A DNA stretch of 64,000 nucleotides from Acidimicrobiia bacterium (GTDB taxonomy: Bacteria; Actinomycetota; Acidimicrobiia; IMCC26256; JAGNEX01). A model generated the notes under the pieces. The model had not been told where the DNA came from, did not search any database, and worked only from the letters and a program-made list of their open reading frames with translations. Location: the NCBI GenBank assembly GCA_020637365.1, contig JACJWE010000002.1, forward strand, positions 868,001-932,000, given 5' to 3'. How positions within the stretch are numbered: position 1 is the first letter of the stretch; every line of letters begins with the position of its first letter. A program made the translations under genes and the position numbers. Shown piece by piece: positions 43,227 to 51,621 of this stretch.

Positions 43227-44301
43227 CGCGAAGGTGGGCGCGTTGACCGGGCGTCTGGTAGCGGCCGCCGTCGCCATCGTGCTGATCGTGATGGGTCTCG
43301 CGTTACGAGGCACCTTTGACGGCCCCGACGAGGACACGGGTTCTGCGACGGTGGACAGCAGCTCTGGCGGAGATGCTCGCGTGCTGGCATGTACCGACGG
43401 CCTCGACGATGTGTGCCGGACCGTCATCCCCGATGGCTGGGACCTCCGCATCATCCCCGCCGACATCACCTCATCGACCGAGGTGGTGGAGCCGGGCGGT
43501 CAGGTGGCCTTGTGGATCACCTTTGGTCCTTGGGATTCGATCCGGACGGTCGACGACCGCACCAATAAGCGCGTCAATACCGATATGCCCGCCGAGGGTG
43601 AAACGATCGCCGTCTCACCCGTCGTCACCGTCGCATGGAACGACCGCGCAGAGGTGCTCACCAGCGCCTGCGGAACCGAGTTTTGGACCTGCGTACGGGA
43701 CCATGCTGGTGAACGCTGGTCATCATTTGGTGGTGACAGTCGGTGGGGACAGCTGAAGGTCGGTTTGGCGAGCCCGACCAGTTCGGCGTTTGGCGCCGCT
43801 GCCATCGCCAACTACGTGGGCGACACCTTGGGGGCGACGACCTATTCGGCATCTCGTCTGCGGGACGCTTCGGTCATCAGAGCCTTTGATTCTCTCGATT
43901 CGGTTCTTCGGGTTGAACGCAGTGTGCTGAGCGCCATGATCACCCGGGGTGCGGCGTCGGTCGACGTTGCGGTCGTCACAGAGGCCGAGGCCATCGATGC
44001 CTTTCGGCAATCGGGAGATCGGGCGACTCAGGTGACCATGGCAGCCTTGGCGCCGCGGTCATTCATGGCGGTGAAGCTGGTCGAGATCGGCGGGCAGTCC
44101 GCGGGTGATGTGCGTTCCGACCTGGAGACGGCGCTCATCGACGATGGTGCGTGGCGCGACCCTGAAACGCTTCAGCCCGCAACCAACGCTGCGACGTTGC
44201 CGTTTTTGACCGACGTGTCGCAATACCCGACCGATCAGGGGCTCCCAGCGGTCGGCGTGATCGAGGCGACCCGACAGGCGTGGGTCACCACCGCTGGGTA
44301 A
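43213..44301 (+). CDS. membrane-anchored solute-binding-like protein
   Basis: A GTG at 43213 starts a 362-aa protein with one N-terminal helix (LVAAAVAIVLIVMGLALRGT). The large outside domain reads CTDGLDDVCRTVIPDGWDLR, later QLKVGLASPTSSAFGAAAIA, and VTMAALAPRSFMAVKLVEIG. The GLASPTSSAFG element resembles the ligand-binding loop of type 2 periplasmic binding proteins. It is therefore a second binding-protein-like member of the VWA module. GTG 43234 is an alternative start. Function is unknown. Confidence 0.65.
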   Translation: MNRHDAKVGALTGRLVAAAVAIVLIVMGLALRGTFDGPDEDTGSATVDSSSGGDARVLACTDGLDDVCRTVIPDGWDLRIIPADITSSTEVVEPGGQVALWITFGPWDSIRTVDDRTNKRVNTDMPAEGETIAVSPVVTVAWNDRAEVLTSACGTEFWTCVRDHAGERWSSFGGDSRWGQLKVGLASPTSSAFGAAAIANYVGDTLGATTYSASRLRDASVIRAFDSLDSVLRVERSVLSAMITRGAASVDVAVVTEAEAIDAFRQSGDRATQVTMAALAPRSFMAVKLVEIGGQSAGDVRSDLETALIDDGAWRDPETLQPATNAATLPFLTDVSQYPTDQGLPAVGVIEATRQAWVTTAG

Positions 44302-44328
44302 CCACCGCCGGGTAATCGCCGCCGGGTC
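44287..44328. repeat. three 14-bp tandem units across a stop codon
   Basis: ACCACCGCTGGGTA, ACCACCGCCGGGTA and ATCGCCGCCGGGTC follow each other. The stop of the preceding gene lies at the junction of the first two units. The meaning is unknown; it may be slippage. Confidence 0.6.
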
Positions 44329-44427
44329 ACCGTGGCCGTCACCGATCAGACGACGGTGAGTGGCCGTTCCAGGCGACCGCCGGTGTGGTCACCGGCCGTC
44401 CCCTCACCGACCTTCGACCGCGGGTGC

Positions 44428-45747
44428 CTACGGCAATGTTTCGAGGTCGCCGGTCGGGCAGTCGGCGGGCGCAGTGACCGGGTTGCAGACCGCGCCGGGA
44501 CCGTGAGGAAGGGCGATCTGATAGGACGGGTCGAACGGTGACGGAGCGTAGTAGTCGGTGGAGACGAAGGTCGCGCCCGATGCAAAGGCAGCGTTCGCTC
44601 GAGTCATGTCACCTGAACGTGCTTCGACGGTCGGGATATCTGCCCTGGTCCGTACGATGTAGCCATCTGCGACAGCGGCATCGACCAACGCTCGGTCCTC
44701 GATGACGTCATCGACGCGCACGAAGGCCGCATCTGGATCGCCCGGATCGGCACTGGTGAACATCGCCCGTCCCTCAAGGACCGGACTGGGTGCCCGATAG
44801 ATGTCCCGTGCCTCGCCGCTATTCACCAGGGCGACCAGGATCTTGCCGTTGAGTTCGTCGAGTGTCGGCCAGCCCGTTTCGGTAATGACGCTGGCGAGAT
44901 CGGCGCTGTCGCCGCGCAGGTCGTCGGGGGTGAAGAGGCGTTCATCCGATATGACCGAACGGATCTCGTCGTCGAGTGCGTCGAGCACCGCAGCGTCGGT
45001 GGGTACGGGCTGAGCGAAGTCCAGGTCGATACTGCCGATATCGACGCCTTCGTCCTCGATCATCGCTTCGATCGTCTGGTCTTTCACTTCGATCATCACC
45101 ATGATCGGGACGTGGTCGGGGTTGCTGGTCGACCAGCGGTCGATGGCGGTGAGACATTCGATCAGGGTGATGCAGGTCGAGTTGAAGTCGATGTCTTGTA
45201 TGTGGAGCGTCTTGAAGCCGGGCTGGTCGAGTTCGGCAATGCCGCTGGCCGGGTCCTGTCCGAGCACGGTCAGCGCTTCACGGTTGGCGAATCTGGCGCC
45301 GTCCGGGTCGGCATAGACATCCAGCTCAAACTGGCGGATTCCATAGGTGTCGAGCTGTTCTTCGAGGGGGACATGGCTGTACTCGATGGAATCGGCCAGG
45401 TCCTTGCTGATCACGCCGAGCGCCTGCAGAACGTCGGGAGCTGGTTGGAGGTGGTAGCTGTTATGCGACCCGAGGACCTGGATTTGGTTGTATCTCAAGG
45501 TTGCGGTCGCGCTCGCCGCTTCCGGGTCGCCGTCTGTGGCTGTCGTTTCGGTCTCTGCCTGAGTCGTTGTGCGCGGCTCGCTGGGGTCGCCGCTCGCTGA
45601 TGTGGTCGACGTCGCGTTGGCGTTTGTCGGCTCGGCCTCACTCGACTCGGTGTCGTCGGAACACGACGCCATCCCCAAACCGAGCAGCGTTATGAGAGCG
45701 AGTCCCGTGAACGCCTTGCGCTGAAAAAAAGAAGTCATATCCCGCAT
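44428..45747 (-). CDS. secreted phosphatidylinositol-specific phospholipase C-like lipoprotein
   Basis: The 439-aa product has a lipoprotein signal (FTGLALITLLGLGMASCSDD) and a Thr/Glu-rich linker. A TIM-barrel phosphodiesterase domain follows, with LRYNQIQVLGSHNSYHL (first catalytic His), GIRQFELDVYADPDG (metal or acid residues) and HVPIMVMIEVKDQTIE. This fits the calcium-dependent phosphoinositide phospholipase C family (PF16670). It would cleave phospholipid head groups outside the cell. An alternative start is ATG 45738. It is convergent with the VWA module. Confidence 0.82.
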   Translation of the reverse strand: MRDMTSFFQRKAFTGLALITLLGLGMASCSDDTESSEAEPTNANATSTTSASGDPSEPRTTTQAETETTATDGDPEAASATATLRYNQIQVLGSHNSYHLQPAPDVLQALGVISKDLADSIEYSHVPLEEQLDTYGIRQFELDVYADPDGARFANREALTVLGQDPASGIAELDQPGFKTLHIQDIDFNSTCITLIECLTAIDRWSTSNPDHVPIMVMIEVKDQTIEAMIEDEGVDIGSIDLDFAQPVPTDAAVLDALDDEIRSVISDERLFTPDDLRGDSADLASVITETGWPTLDELNGKILVALVNSGEARDIYRAPSPVLEGRAMFTSADPGDPDAAFVRVDDVIEDRALVDAAVADGYIVRTRADIPTVEARSGDMTRANAAFASGATFVSTDYYAPSPFDPSYQIALPHGPGAVCNPVTAPADCPTGDLETLP

Positions 45748-45808
45748 CCCCTGTTCGCGGTCGAACTCGCTACGGGTTCGCCCGACATGCGCTCGACATG
45801 CGTGTCGG

Positions 45809-46294
45809 TCAACCGTTGCCCATGCTCGGCCAGTGCGTCGGGTGCTGCCCCTCGTCCCACCGAACGCAGCCCCGTCCGGGGGATCGTACCGAGCGGTCCG
45901 ATAACAGGCCAGGAGGAACTTCTCGGGGAGGCGGCTTCTCGGGCGAGGGCGGGTGCGTCGCCGGGGGGGCGCGTCGCAGGCCAGCGCATCGCGGTCGTCT
46001 GATGCGGGTGGGTGGGGTTAGTCGGGGAGGGGACGGTGGATTGCCCGTCGACGTCGCCGCTCGCGAGTTCGGCGGCGAGTGCGTGGCGCGGGCGACGGCG
46101 TCTGCCGGGTCGATTCCGGCCACGCCAATCATGTAGCAGGTGATCGGGGCCGCGATGCGTTCCGAAGCGTGTGCGGCGATGCCAGCAGCGTCGAGAAGTT
46201 GTGCGATGACCTGCTCGTCGGGTGGTTCAAGTCCGAGGCGGGTCGCGTAACGGCGGACCCAAGTGTTTGCGTCGGGTGTCGGCTCTTCGGGCAT
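45809..46294 (-). CDS. DUF6457 domain protein with long Pro/Arg tail
   Basis: Residues 1-75 (WVRRYATRLGLEPPDEQVIA, QLLDAAGIAAHASERIAAPI and TCYMIGVAGIDPADAVARA) match the DUF6457 family, a small helical domain often found alone or near molybdopterin genes. The remaining 85 residues are Pro/Arg-rich, low in complexity and unlike the family. The true stop may have been lost by a frameshift. It is divergent from the gene at 46605. Function is unknown. Confidence 0.65.
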   Translation of the reverse strand: MPEEPTPDANTWVRRYATRLGLEPPDEQVIAQLLDAAGIAAHASERIAAPITCYMIGVAGIDPADAVARATHSPPNSRAATSTGNPPSPPRLTPPTRIRRPRCAGLRRAPPATHPPSPEKPPPREVPPGLLSDRSVRSPGRGCVRWDEGQHPTHWPSMGNG

Positions 46295-46474
46295 CTGCGG
46301 GTCCTTGTTTGGGTGCCGAGGTGTGAATTTACACCGTTGAGACGCCGTTGCGGGCGTGGACCCTCCGACGCGCGGCGTTGTGGCCGGTAGGTGCCCTGCG
46401 GGTTTCCGTCGTCCAAAACCGGGTCAATAACCACGCGAAACCGGAGTACGAGACCGCAAAAATGCTAAACAGTG

Positions 46475-46492
46475 CTAGCTAACGCTTGCTAG
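46475..46492. promoter_or_regulatory. short inverted repeat upstream of the 112-aa gene
   Basis: CTAGC and GCTAG flank an 8-bp spacer about 113 bp before the ATG at 46605. The 310-bp region 46295-46604 holds no gene. A TetR-like operator is possible, but the arms are only five bases. Confidence 0.25.
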
Positions 46493-46604
46493 AGTTGCGG
46501 ATAAACAAACACTGTACGTCTGCGTTTGGGTGCAGACGCTCCCCACTTGCCATGAGACGGGAACTCACCAACTGATTTCCAGGGGGAGGAAGGGACAGCG
46601 CAAC

Positions 46605-46943
46605 ATGCAGCTCGTGCGAGATGCCAAACACACTGTCGAAGACCGCATGGACGCTCTCGTCGGAGACGCCCACCAGGTCGTCGACACGGTGCGCGACCCC
46701 ATGATTGACAAGGTGGTCGTCGCCTTGGCCAGTTTCAATGAATGGTTGCCCTTTGAGATGAACGATGTGCCCCTGGTTCGGAATGTGCCCGAGGTGCTCG
46801 ACCGTTTCGACAGCTCGATGCGGTCGGTTTCCCGGTTTCTGGCGCGTCGTCGCCGCGTTGTCGGGAGCGATCTGCTCGCCGACGGGGATGCGCCGGTGTC
46901 CGCCGACCCGTATCCCTCGGCACTTGATCTGGGCGCGGCGTAA
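46605..46943 (+). CDS. hypothetical 112-aa protein
   Basis: From ATG 46605, behind GGAGGAAGGG, it reads MQLVRDAKHTVEDRMDALVG and DAHQVVDTVRDPMIDKVVVA, then RSVSRFLARRRRV. The amphipathic helical start and basic cluster suggest membrane or nucleoid contact, but no family is recognised. The strong ribosome site supports expression. Confidence 0.55.
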   Translation: MQLVRDAKHTVEDRMDALVGDAHQVVDTVRDPMIDKVVVALASFNEWLPFEMNDVPLVRNVPEVLDRFDSSMRSVSRFLARRRRVVGSDLLADGDAPVSADPYPSALDLGAA

Positions 46944-47034
46944 CCCTCGCTCGACCCCGCGGGTGGGTGTAGGGGTTGGCGGGGGACACCACTAACGGTT
47001 CCGAACCGGTGGTGTCCTATACTGCGCCCCGCAA

Positions 47035-47127
47035 GGAGGGATGACCGAGCGGCCGAAGGTGATCGCCTGCTAAGCGATTGAGGGTTTACAAGACTCTCCG
47101 AGGGTTCAAATCCCTCTCCCTCCGCCA
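47035..47127 (+). tRNA. tRNA-Ser (anticodon GCT)
   Basis: The acceptor GGAGGGA at 47035 pairs with TCCCTCC at 47117-47123, with discriminator G and an encoded CCA (47125-47127). The anticodon loop is CTGCTAA with GCT reading AGC/AGT. The long variable arm typical of tRNA-Ser and the T-arm GGTTCAAATCC are present. Confidence 0.96.
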
Positions 47128-47499
47128 ACACAGCAGTACCTCTTACAAGGGGCCCGGATCTCGAATGAGATGCGGGCCCCTTTCGCATTGCAGCGTCCGT
47201 GCACGGTCCGCGTTCCGCTCGACCAGATCTCGCGGACTTTTGACCGGTAGCAATATCGCGTCAACTTCTCGGCTGAGGCTTTTGGTGTTGAGTGTGAGTA
47301 CAGCGTCCTGACCTGCGGTTATTGAATTGCAGCAGCATGCCTGGGCTGGGACAATACGGCCTTAATGATCCACTCGCCGTGAGGGCCTGTTTCAATGGTC
47401 GGTCATCCAGACCGCATGTCGGTCCGCGACGAGGTGGTCGTTTCACCGCCTGTGGCGCCTGCGACGACGACTCCCACACTCCCAAGAAGGCGTTTCTCC
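47128..47499. other. region between tRNA-Ser and the hydrolase gene
   Basis: GGGGCCCGGATCT at 47150-47162 and AGATGCGGGCCCC at 47167-47179 form a strong imperfect hairpin just after the tRNA, a likely processing or termination structure. The hydrolase frame is open back to 47395, but its signal helix begins later. Nothing else is recognised. Confidence 0.45.
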
Positions 47500-49456
47500 A
47501 TGAGCCCGTGTCCCGCTCTCCGCTCGGCTGGCCATACTCCTCGACAAGTTGCCAAGGTTCCGCGACGTGGCCTCGGCGCGTTGTGTCTGTTGGCCTTGGT
47601 GTTCGCCGCATTTGTCGTGTGGGACCCGGTCATACCCGGTATCGCTGGTGCTGCCCCCGAGCCTGAGGCCGCACCGGGCGCTGCAGTTGGTGCCGCCGAG
47701 GGGGACGGCTACGTCTGTAACCCGCTCGGTACGGCGACGTGCTCGTTGCCGTGGCCAACGAACTTCGCGACGCGTGCCGACGCTGGCAGCCCCACCGGGC
47801 TTCGGGTCGATGTGTCGGACGCGATGTTCTCGCCAGAGTTGATCGCGCACCTGCCGGGGGCCGAGCGCCCCGCGGCGATCTACGACGGAACGTCGGGCTT
47901 TTCGCCGATGGGGCCGATCATGTTTGAGTTCCCCGGCCCGCTCGACCGTGAGTCGATCCATCGGCCTGACTCGGTGGTCGTGTTGAACGCTCGGACCGGG
48001 GAGCGGGTCGCGATCCAAGCGCAATACGGCGAGCTGGCCTATGACGACGCGGTGCCAACCCAGATGGTCAAGGTGTGGCCGCGGGTGACCTTCGAGTTCG
48101 GTGAACGATATGTGGCGATCATCACCGACGATCTCAAACTCGCTGACGGTTCACCCGTCCCGCTCGAGACCAAGCTGGTGAACGCGCAATTTGGCGATCC
48201 GGAAAGTCCGCTCACCCAATGGGCTCGAGCCCGTCAGGCCGAGGTCGCAACATCGGGTATCGATCCCGCTCGCATCCGACAGATGACCGACTTCACCGTT
48301 CGCGACCGGGCAGAAACGGCTGGCCCAGTCGAAGAGATCCTCGACGAGACGTGGGCGGGCGACGTGCCTATTCGCATCAACGCTGTCCACGACCTCCATG
48401 GCGTCAACAGCATGGATTACGCCGTCGAGGGCGAGGTGATGTCATGGCAGCTGCGAGGCGCCGATGGTGTGATGAACCTGAACAGTCGTGAACCGCTCTG
48501 GCTCAAGTTCGATCTGATGGTGCCGACCGCCGCTCGGTCACGCCAAGTTCCTGTCTACATCTCGGGACACAGCCTGACCCTCAACCGCAACCAGGCCAGG
48601 TTTTCATGGCCATCGCTGGCGACCGAGGGTTATGCGGTCATCGCTATCGACCAGCCACATCATGGGTCGCGAATCGATCAGGACGGCGGCGATCTGACGA
48701 CGTTCCAAGCCACCGAACGAGCAGCATGGTTGGTCTCTGCTGGCGGTCAATCCTTGATCGACCATCTACGCCTGCTCCGAGCGGTCGAGACGACCGTGAG
48801 CAGCATCGACCAAACCGGTCCTGCCGGCGTCCCCGACGGCCATCCCGATATGGATAGTCAACGGACTGTGTATGAGGGGGTCTCGCTCGGCGCGGTCATC
48901 GGTATGCCGTTCGTGTTCGCTGCGCCAACGTTGGACGCTGCGATCACGACCGTTGGTGCTGCTGGCTGGATGTACTCGGTCGCCAACTCGATGCTGGCCG
49001 AAACCCTCCACGCCGACAAGGTCGCCCACTCGGCGAAGAACGGCTCCGAGGCAGAGATGCTGATGGGCATGCTGCAACACCAGCTCGACCCGGTCGACGC
49101 ACCGGTCTTCGCCGATCGGGTGAGGGCACCCCGGGCCGACACCGGCCGTCAGATTCGCCTCTTACTGAACCATTCCTGGGGCGATCACGTCGTGTTCTGG
49201 TATGGCGGGGAGCGCCTCAGCGCTGGCTGGGGTGCCCTATGTCGGGCCTGGTTCACCACCTGCTGGGAGCATTCTGACCAAGGTTGCGGGTGACCCTTCT
49301 GGGGGCTGGGCGGCGACTGGTTATCGCGACGCATATGGAGAATGGATGGGCCCGACTCTAAATGGCTTCATGCCTCATGTATCCTTCGTGAACCCTGACA
49401 TCGTCCGGATCGTCGGCGAGTTCCGACACCGCTTTGTCAGGGAGAATCGCTGGTGA
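47500..49456 (+). pseudogene. secreted alpha/beta-hydrolase-like protein with a late frameshift
   Basis: The main frame has an N-terminal signal helix (LGALCLLALVFAAFVVWDPV), then VCNPLGTATCSLPWPTNFAT. A hydrolase-like core follows (ARSRQVPVYISGHSLTLNRN; EGYAVIAIDQPHHGSRIDQD; YEGVSLGAVIGMPFVFAAPT with a GxSxG-like nucleophile elbow). Near HSWGDHVVFWYGG the frame changes: removing one G from GGGG at 49207-49210 restores SASALAGVPYVGPGSPPAGS through to VSFVNPDIVRIVGEFRHRFV and a stop at 49456. The intact protein would be about 650 aa. The start is uncertain (47395 also possible). The substrate is unknown; a lipase or esterase role is inferred. Confidence 0.72.
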
Positions 49457-49495
49457 GTACCAAGTCTCGGGCCGTGGGGACCATTCTTGGTACCT
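49457..49495. other. stem-loop after the hydrolase gene
   Basis: GTACCAAG at 49457-49464 pairs with CTTGGTAC at 49488-49495. It follows the stop immediately and is followed by a T-rich run (CCTTTTCTTTTCT), so it probably works as a transcription terminator. Confidence 0.55.
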
Positions 49496-49507
49496 CACCT
49501 TTTCTTT

Positions 49508-49532
49508 TCTAGACACCCCTGGGGTGTCTAGA
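49508..49532. terminator. perfect 12-bp palindrome (second terminator-like hairpin)
   Basis: TCTAGACACCCC and GGGGTGTCTAGA form a perfect inverted repeat with a single-base loop. It lies 13 bp after the previous stem-loop. The pair may be a tandem terminator; the tiny loop makes a cruciform or protein site an alternative. The rest of the gap to 49720 shows no gene. Confidence 0.5.
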
Positions 49533-49720
49533 CATCGCTGATGCCTCGACGCTCAGCGCTGCCGCGGTTGACACAGCGACGTGAGAAGGCCGGGGAGTCT
49601 GCCGACGGGCCGTGCGGGGAGCGAGCAAGTCTCAAGGCACTGCGTGCCCGAGCCCTATGGCGTGTCTGGGGCGGGGTGCTTCGGTTTGCCAAGCGTTCGC
49701 GTTGCAACAAGCGTTAGAGG

Positions 49721-51235
49721 ATGGTGACTGACGCTCGTGAATTGCAGCCGGGTACGCGGCTCCAAACCGATGTATGCATCGTGGGTGCCGGACCGGCGGG
49801 GATCACGCTGGCACTCGAACTTTCCAAGGCTGGCGTCGGCGTGCTGCTGGTCGAGTCCGGCGGATTTGAAACCGACCAGGCCACGACGGATCTGAACGTT
49901 GGTGACGTCGTCGGCGAGCCGTACTTTGACTTGGTCGCATCCCGGCTGAGGCTGTTCGGCGGGACGACCGGCCATTGGGAAGGCATGTGTCGGCCGCTCG
50001 ATGAACTGGATTTTGAACAGCGGAGCTGGATCGACAAATCAGGTTGGCCGCTCGGTCGCGGTGACCTCGAACCGTTTTATGTGCGCGCACAGGAGTACTG
50101 CCAACTCGGCGAGTTCGACTACAGCTACGCCACCTGGGCACCTCGAGTCGACATCACCCCGTTCGAACTACCCGACGACCAGCTGATTTCTGAGGTGTAC
50201 CAGTTTTCTCCGCCGACCCGCTTCGGTGAGGTGTACCGGGACAGCGTCACCAAGGGCGCCGGGATAGAGCTCCTGTTATGGGCCAATCTCGTCGATATCG
50301 TGCTCGCCGACGATGGATCACACGTCCGTGAACTGGCGTGTCGTACGACGACGGGGGTTGACGTGACCGTCGAGCCTAAGCGCGTCGTTCTGGCTTTGGG
50401 GGCGATCGAGAATGCCCGGCTGATGTTGGCGTCCACCGGCATTGCGTCGGCCGGCGTTGGCAACGCAAACGGTCTCGTCGGCAAGTACTTCATGGAGCAC
50501 CCGCATCAGGTTCCAGCGGGCTTTTTGCTGGTGTCACGAAGCGAGTCCGAGATGGGCGCCATCCCTCACCAGGTTGGCGCGACAGCAGCGAACGGGCGTG
50601 ACGTACGAGTGGTGAGCTGCATGCGTCCCACCGATGCGTTTCAACGGACTGAAGAGATCGGCAACGCCGGTTTGGTGCTGTCTCAGCTCCGTTTGGACGG
50701 CGAAGAATCGGCCGATCCCGGCGTGCTCAAAGGGCTCTATACCGATGGTCTGAGCGCGACGACGATGCAGGCCATCCTCCCCGGTTCCGACGTCACGGTC
50801 TGGAGTGTCGACATCCGTTCTGAACAGGTTCCGAATGCGTCCTCGACGATCACATTGACCGACGAGCTCGACGGCGTTGGCGTCCCCCGTGTGGCGATGG
50901 ATTGGCAGCGTGCCGAGATCGACGACAAGACGGTGACGGTGATGTTGGCGGCGGCTGCCCGCGCGTTTGGGGGCGGTGGAGCGGGGCGCATTTGGGCACC
51001 GTCTCCCGATATGGCGTTGCCGCCCTCGCCGCCGGGTGGCGGATTCCATCACATGGGCACAACCCGCATGGCGGGCTCAGCCCAAGACGGTGTTGTCGAC
51101 TCGGACTGCAAGGTCTTTGGCCTTGGAAACTGCTGGGTGGCAGGCAGTTCGGTGTTCCCGACCGGGGGCTTTGCCAACCCCACGCTCAGTATCGTCGCCC
51201 TCGCCGTCCGACTCGCCGAGCACCTGGCGAAATAG
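49721..51235 (+). CDS. GMC family FAD-dependent oxidoreductase
   Basis: The 504-aa flavoenzyme has an N-terminal dinucleotide-binding fold (TDVCIVGAGPAGITLALELS, GVGVLLVESGG). A middle substrate domain follows (GGTTGHWEGMCRPLD). The C-terminal GMC signature is GFHHMGTTRM with the active-site His pair region, then NCWVAGSSVFPTGGFANPTL. GMC enzymes oxidise alcohols or sugars; the substrate is unclear. There is no signal peptide. It lies alone between a terminator and tRNA-Arg. Confidence 0.9.
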   Translation: MVTDARELQPGTRLQTDVCIVGAGPAGITLALELSKAGVGVLLVESGGFETDQATTDLNVGDVVGEPYFDLVASRLRLFGGTTGHWEGMCRPLDELDFEQRSWIDKSGWPLGRGDLEPFYVRAQEYCQLGEFDYSYATWAPRVDITPFELPDDQLISEVYQFSPPTRFGEVYRDSVTKGAGIELLLWANLVDIVLADDGSHVRELACRTTTGVDVTVEPKRVVLALGAIENARLMLASTGIASAGVGNANGLVGKYFMEHPHQVPAGFLLVSRSESEMGAIPHQVGATAANGRDVRVVSCMRPTDAFQRTEEIGNAGLVLSQLRLDGEESADPGVLKGLYTDGLSATTMQAILPGSDVTVWSVDIRSEQVPNASSTITLTDELDGVGVPRVAMDWQRAEIDDKTVTVMLAAAARAFGGGGAGRIWAPSPDMALPPSPPGGGFHHMGTTRMAGSAQDGVVDSDCKVFGLGNCWVAGSSVFPTGGFANPTLSIVALAVRLAEHLAK

Positions 51236-51312
51236 GGCCGCTCCCGTTTCGGCAACACGTGTGGTGCTCCGGCATGAGTCTGGCCGCGCACGCGGCTAGT
51301 GTGTGCGATCCT

Positions 51313-51386
51313 GCGCTCGTAGCTCAATTGGATAGAGCATCTGACTACGGATCAGAAGGTTAGGGGTTCGAGTCCCTTCGAGCGCG
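51313..51386 (+). tRNA. tRNA-Arg (anticodon ACG)
   Basis: The acceptor GCGCTCG pairs with CGAGCGC at 51379-51385, discriminator G, no encoded CCA. The anticodon loop CTACGGA carries ACG. D-arm AGCTCAATTGGATAGAGC and T-arm GGTTCGAGTCC are standard. It directly precedes the PRTase/MBL cassette and could serve as an integration site. Confidence 0.97.
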
Positions 51387-51392
51387 CTGATC

Positions 51393-51420
51393 AAAACCGC
51401 TTCGTTGTCAGCGGTTTTCT
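51393..51420 (+). terminator. intrinsic terminator of tRNA-Arg
   Basis: AAAACCGCT at 51393-51401 pairs with AGCGGTTTT at 51410-51418 with an 8-nt loop, followed by CT. The A/T-flanked GC stem is typical of rho-independent termination. Confidence 0.8.
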
Positions 51421-51513
51421 TGAGATCCCCACGGTGACACCGGCTTTTTCGCCGTCCACGGTGAGCAGCCCGCCCGCGAGTTATGGTTGGGGTTTCATCA
51501 TGGGAGGATGATA

Positions 51514-51621
51514 ATGGGCCAATATCTTGGCCACGTCTTCAAGCGCGCCACCGACCAAGCTCACGCGCTGGCCATCGCCCGCCGGTCAAGCGTGGCGGAC
51601 ACGAGCGGGGTTTATCGCTGA
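51514..51621 (+). CDS. 35-aa leader ORF coupled to the PRTase gene
   Basis: GGGAGG at 51502-51507 sits six bases before an ATG at 51514. The frame encodes MGQYLGHVFKRATDQAHALA then IARRSSVADTSGVYR and stops at TGA 51619-51621, whose last base starts the ATG of the PRTase-like gene. This is the best ribosome site in the cassette, whereas the next gene has a weak one, so the small ORF may set its translation. It could be a leader peptide, a short regulator, or the stub of a lost gene. No homologue is known to me. Confidence 0.5.
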   Translation: MGQYLGHVFKRATDQAHALAIARRSSVADTSGVYR

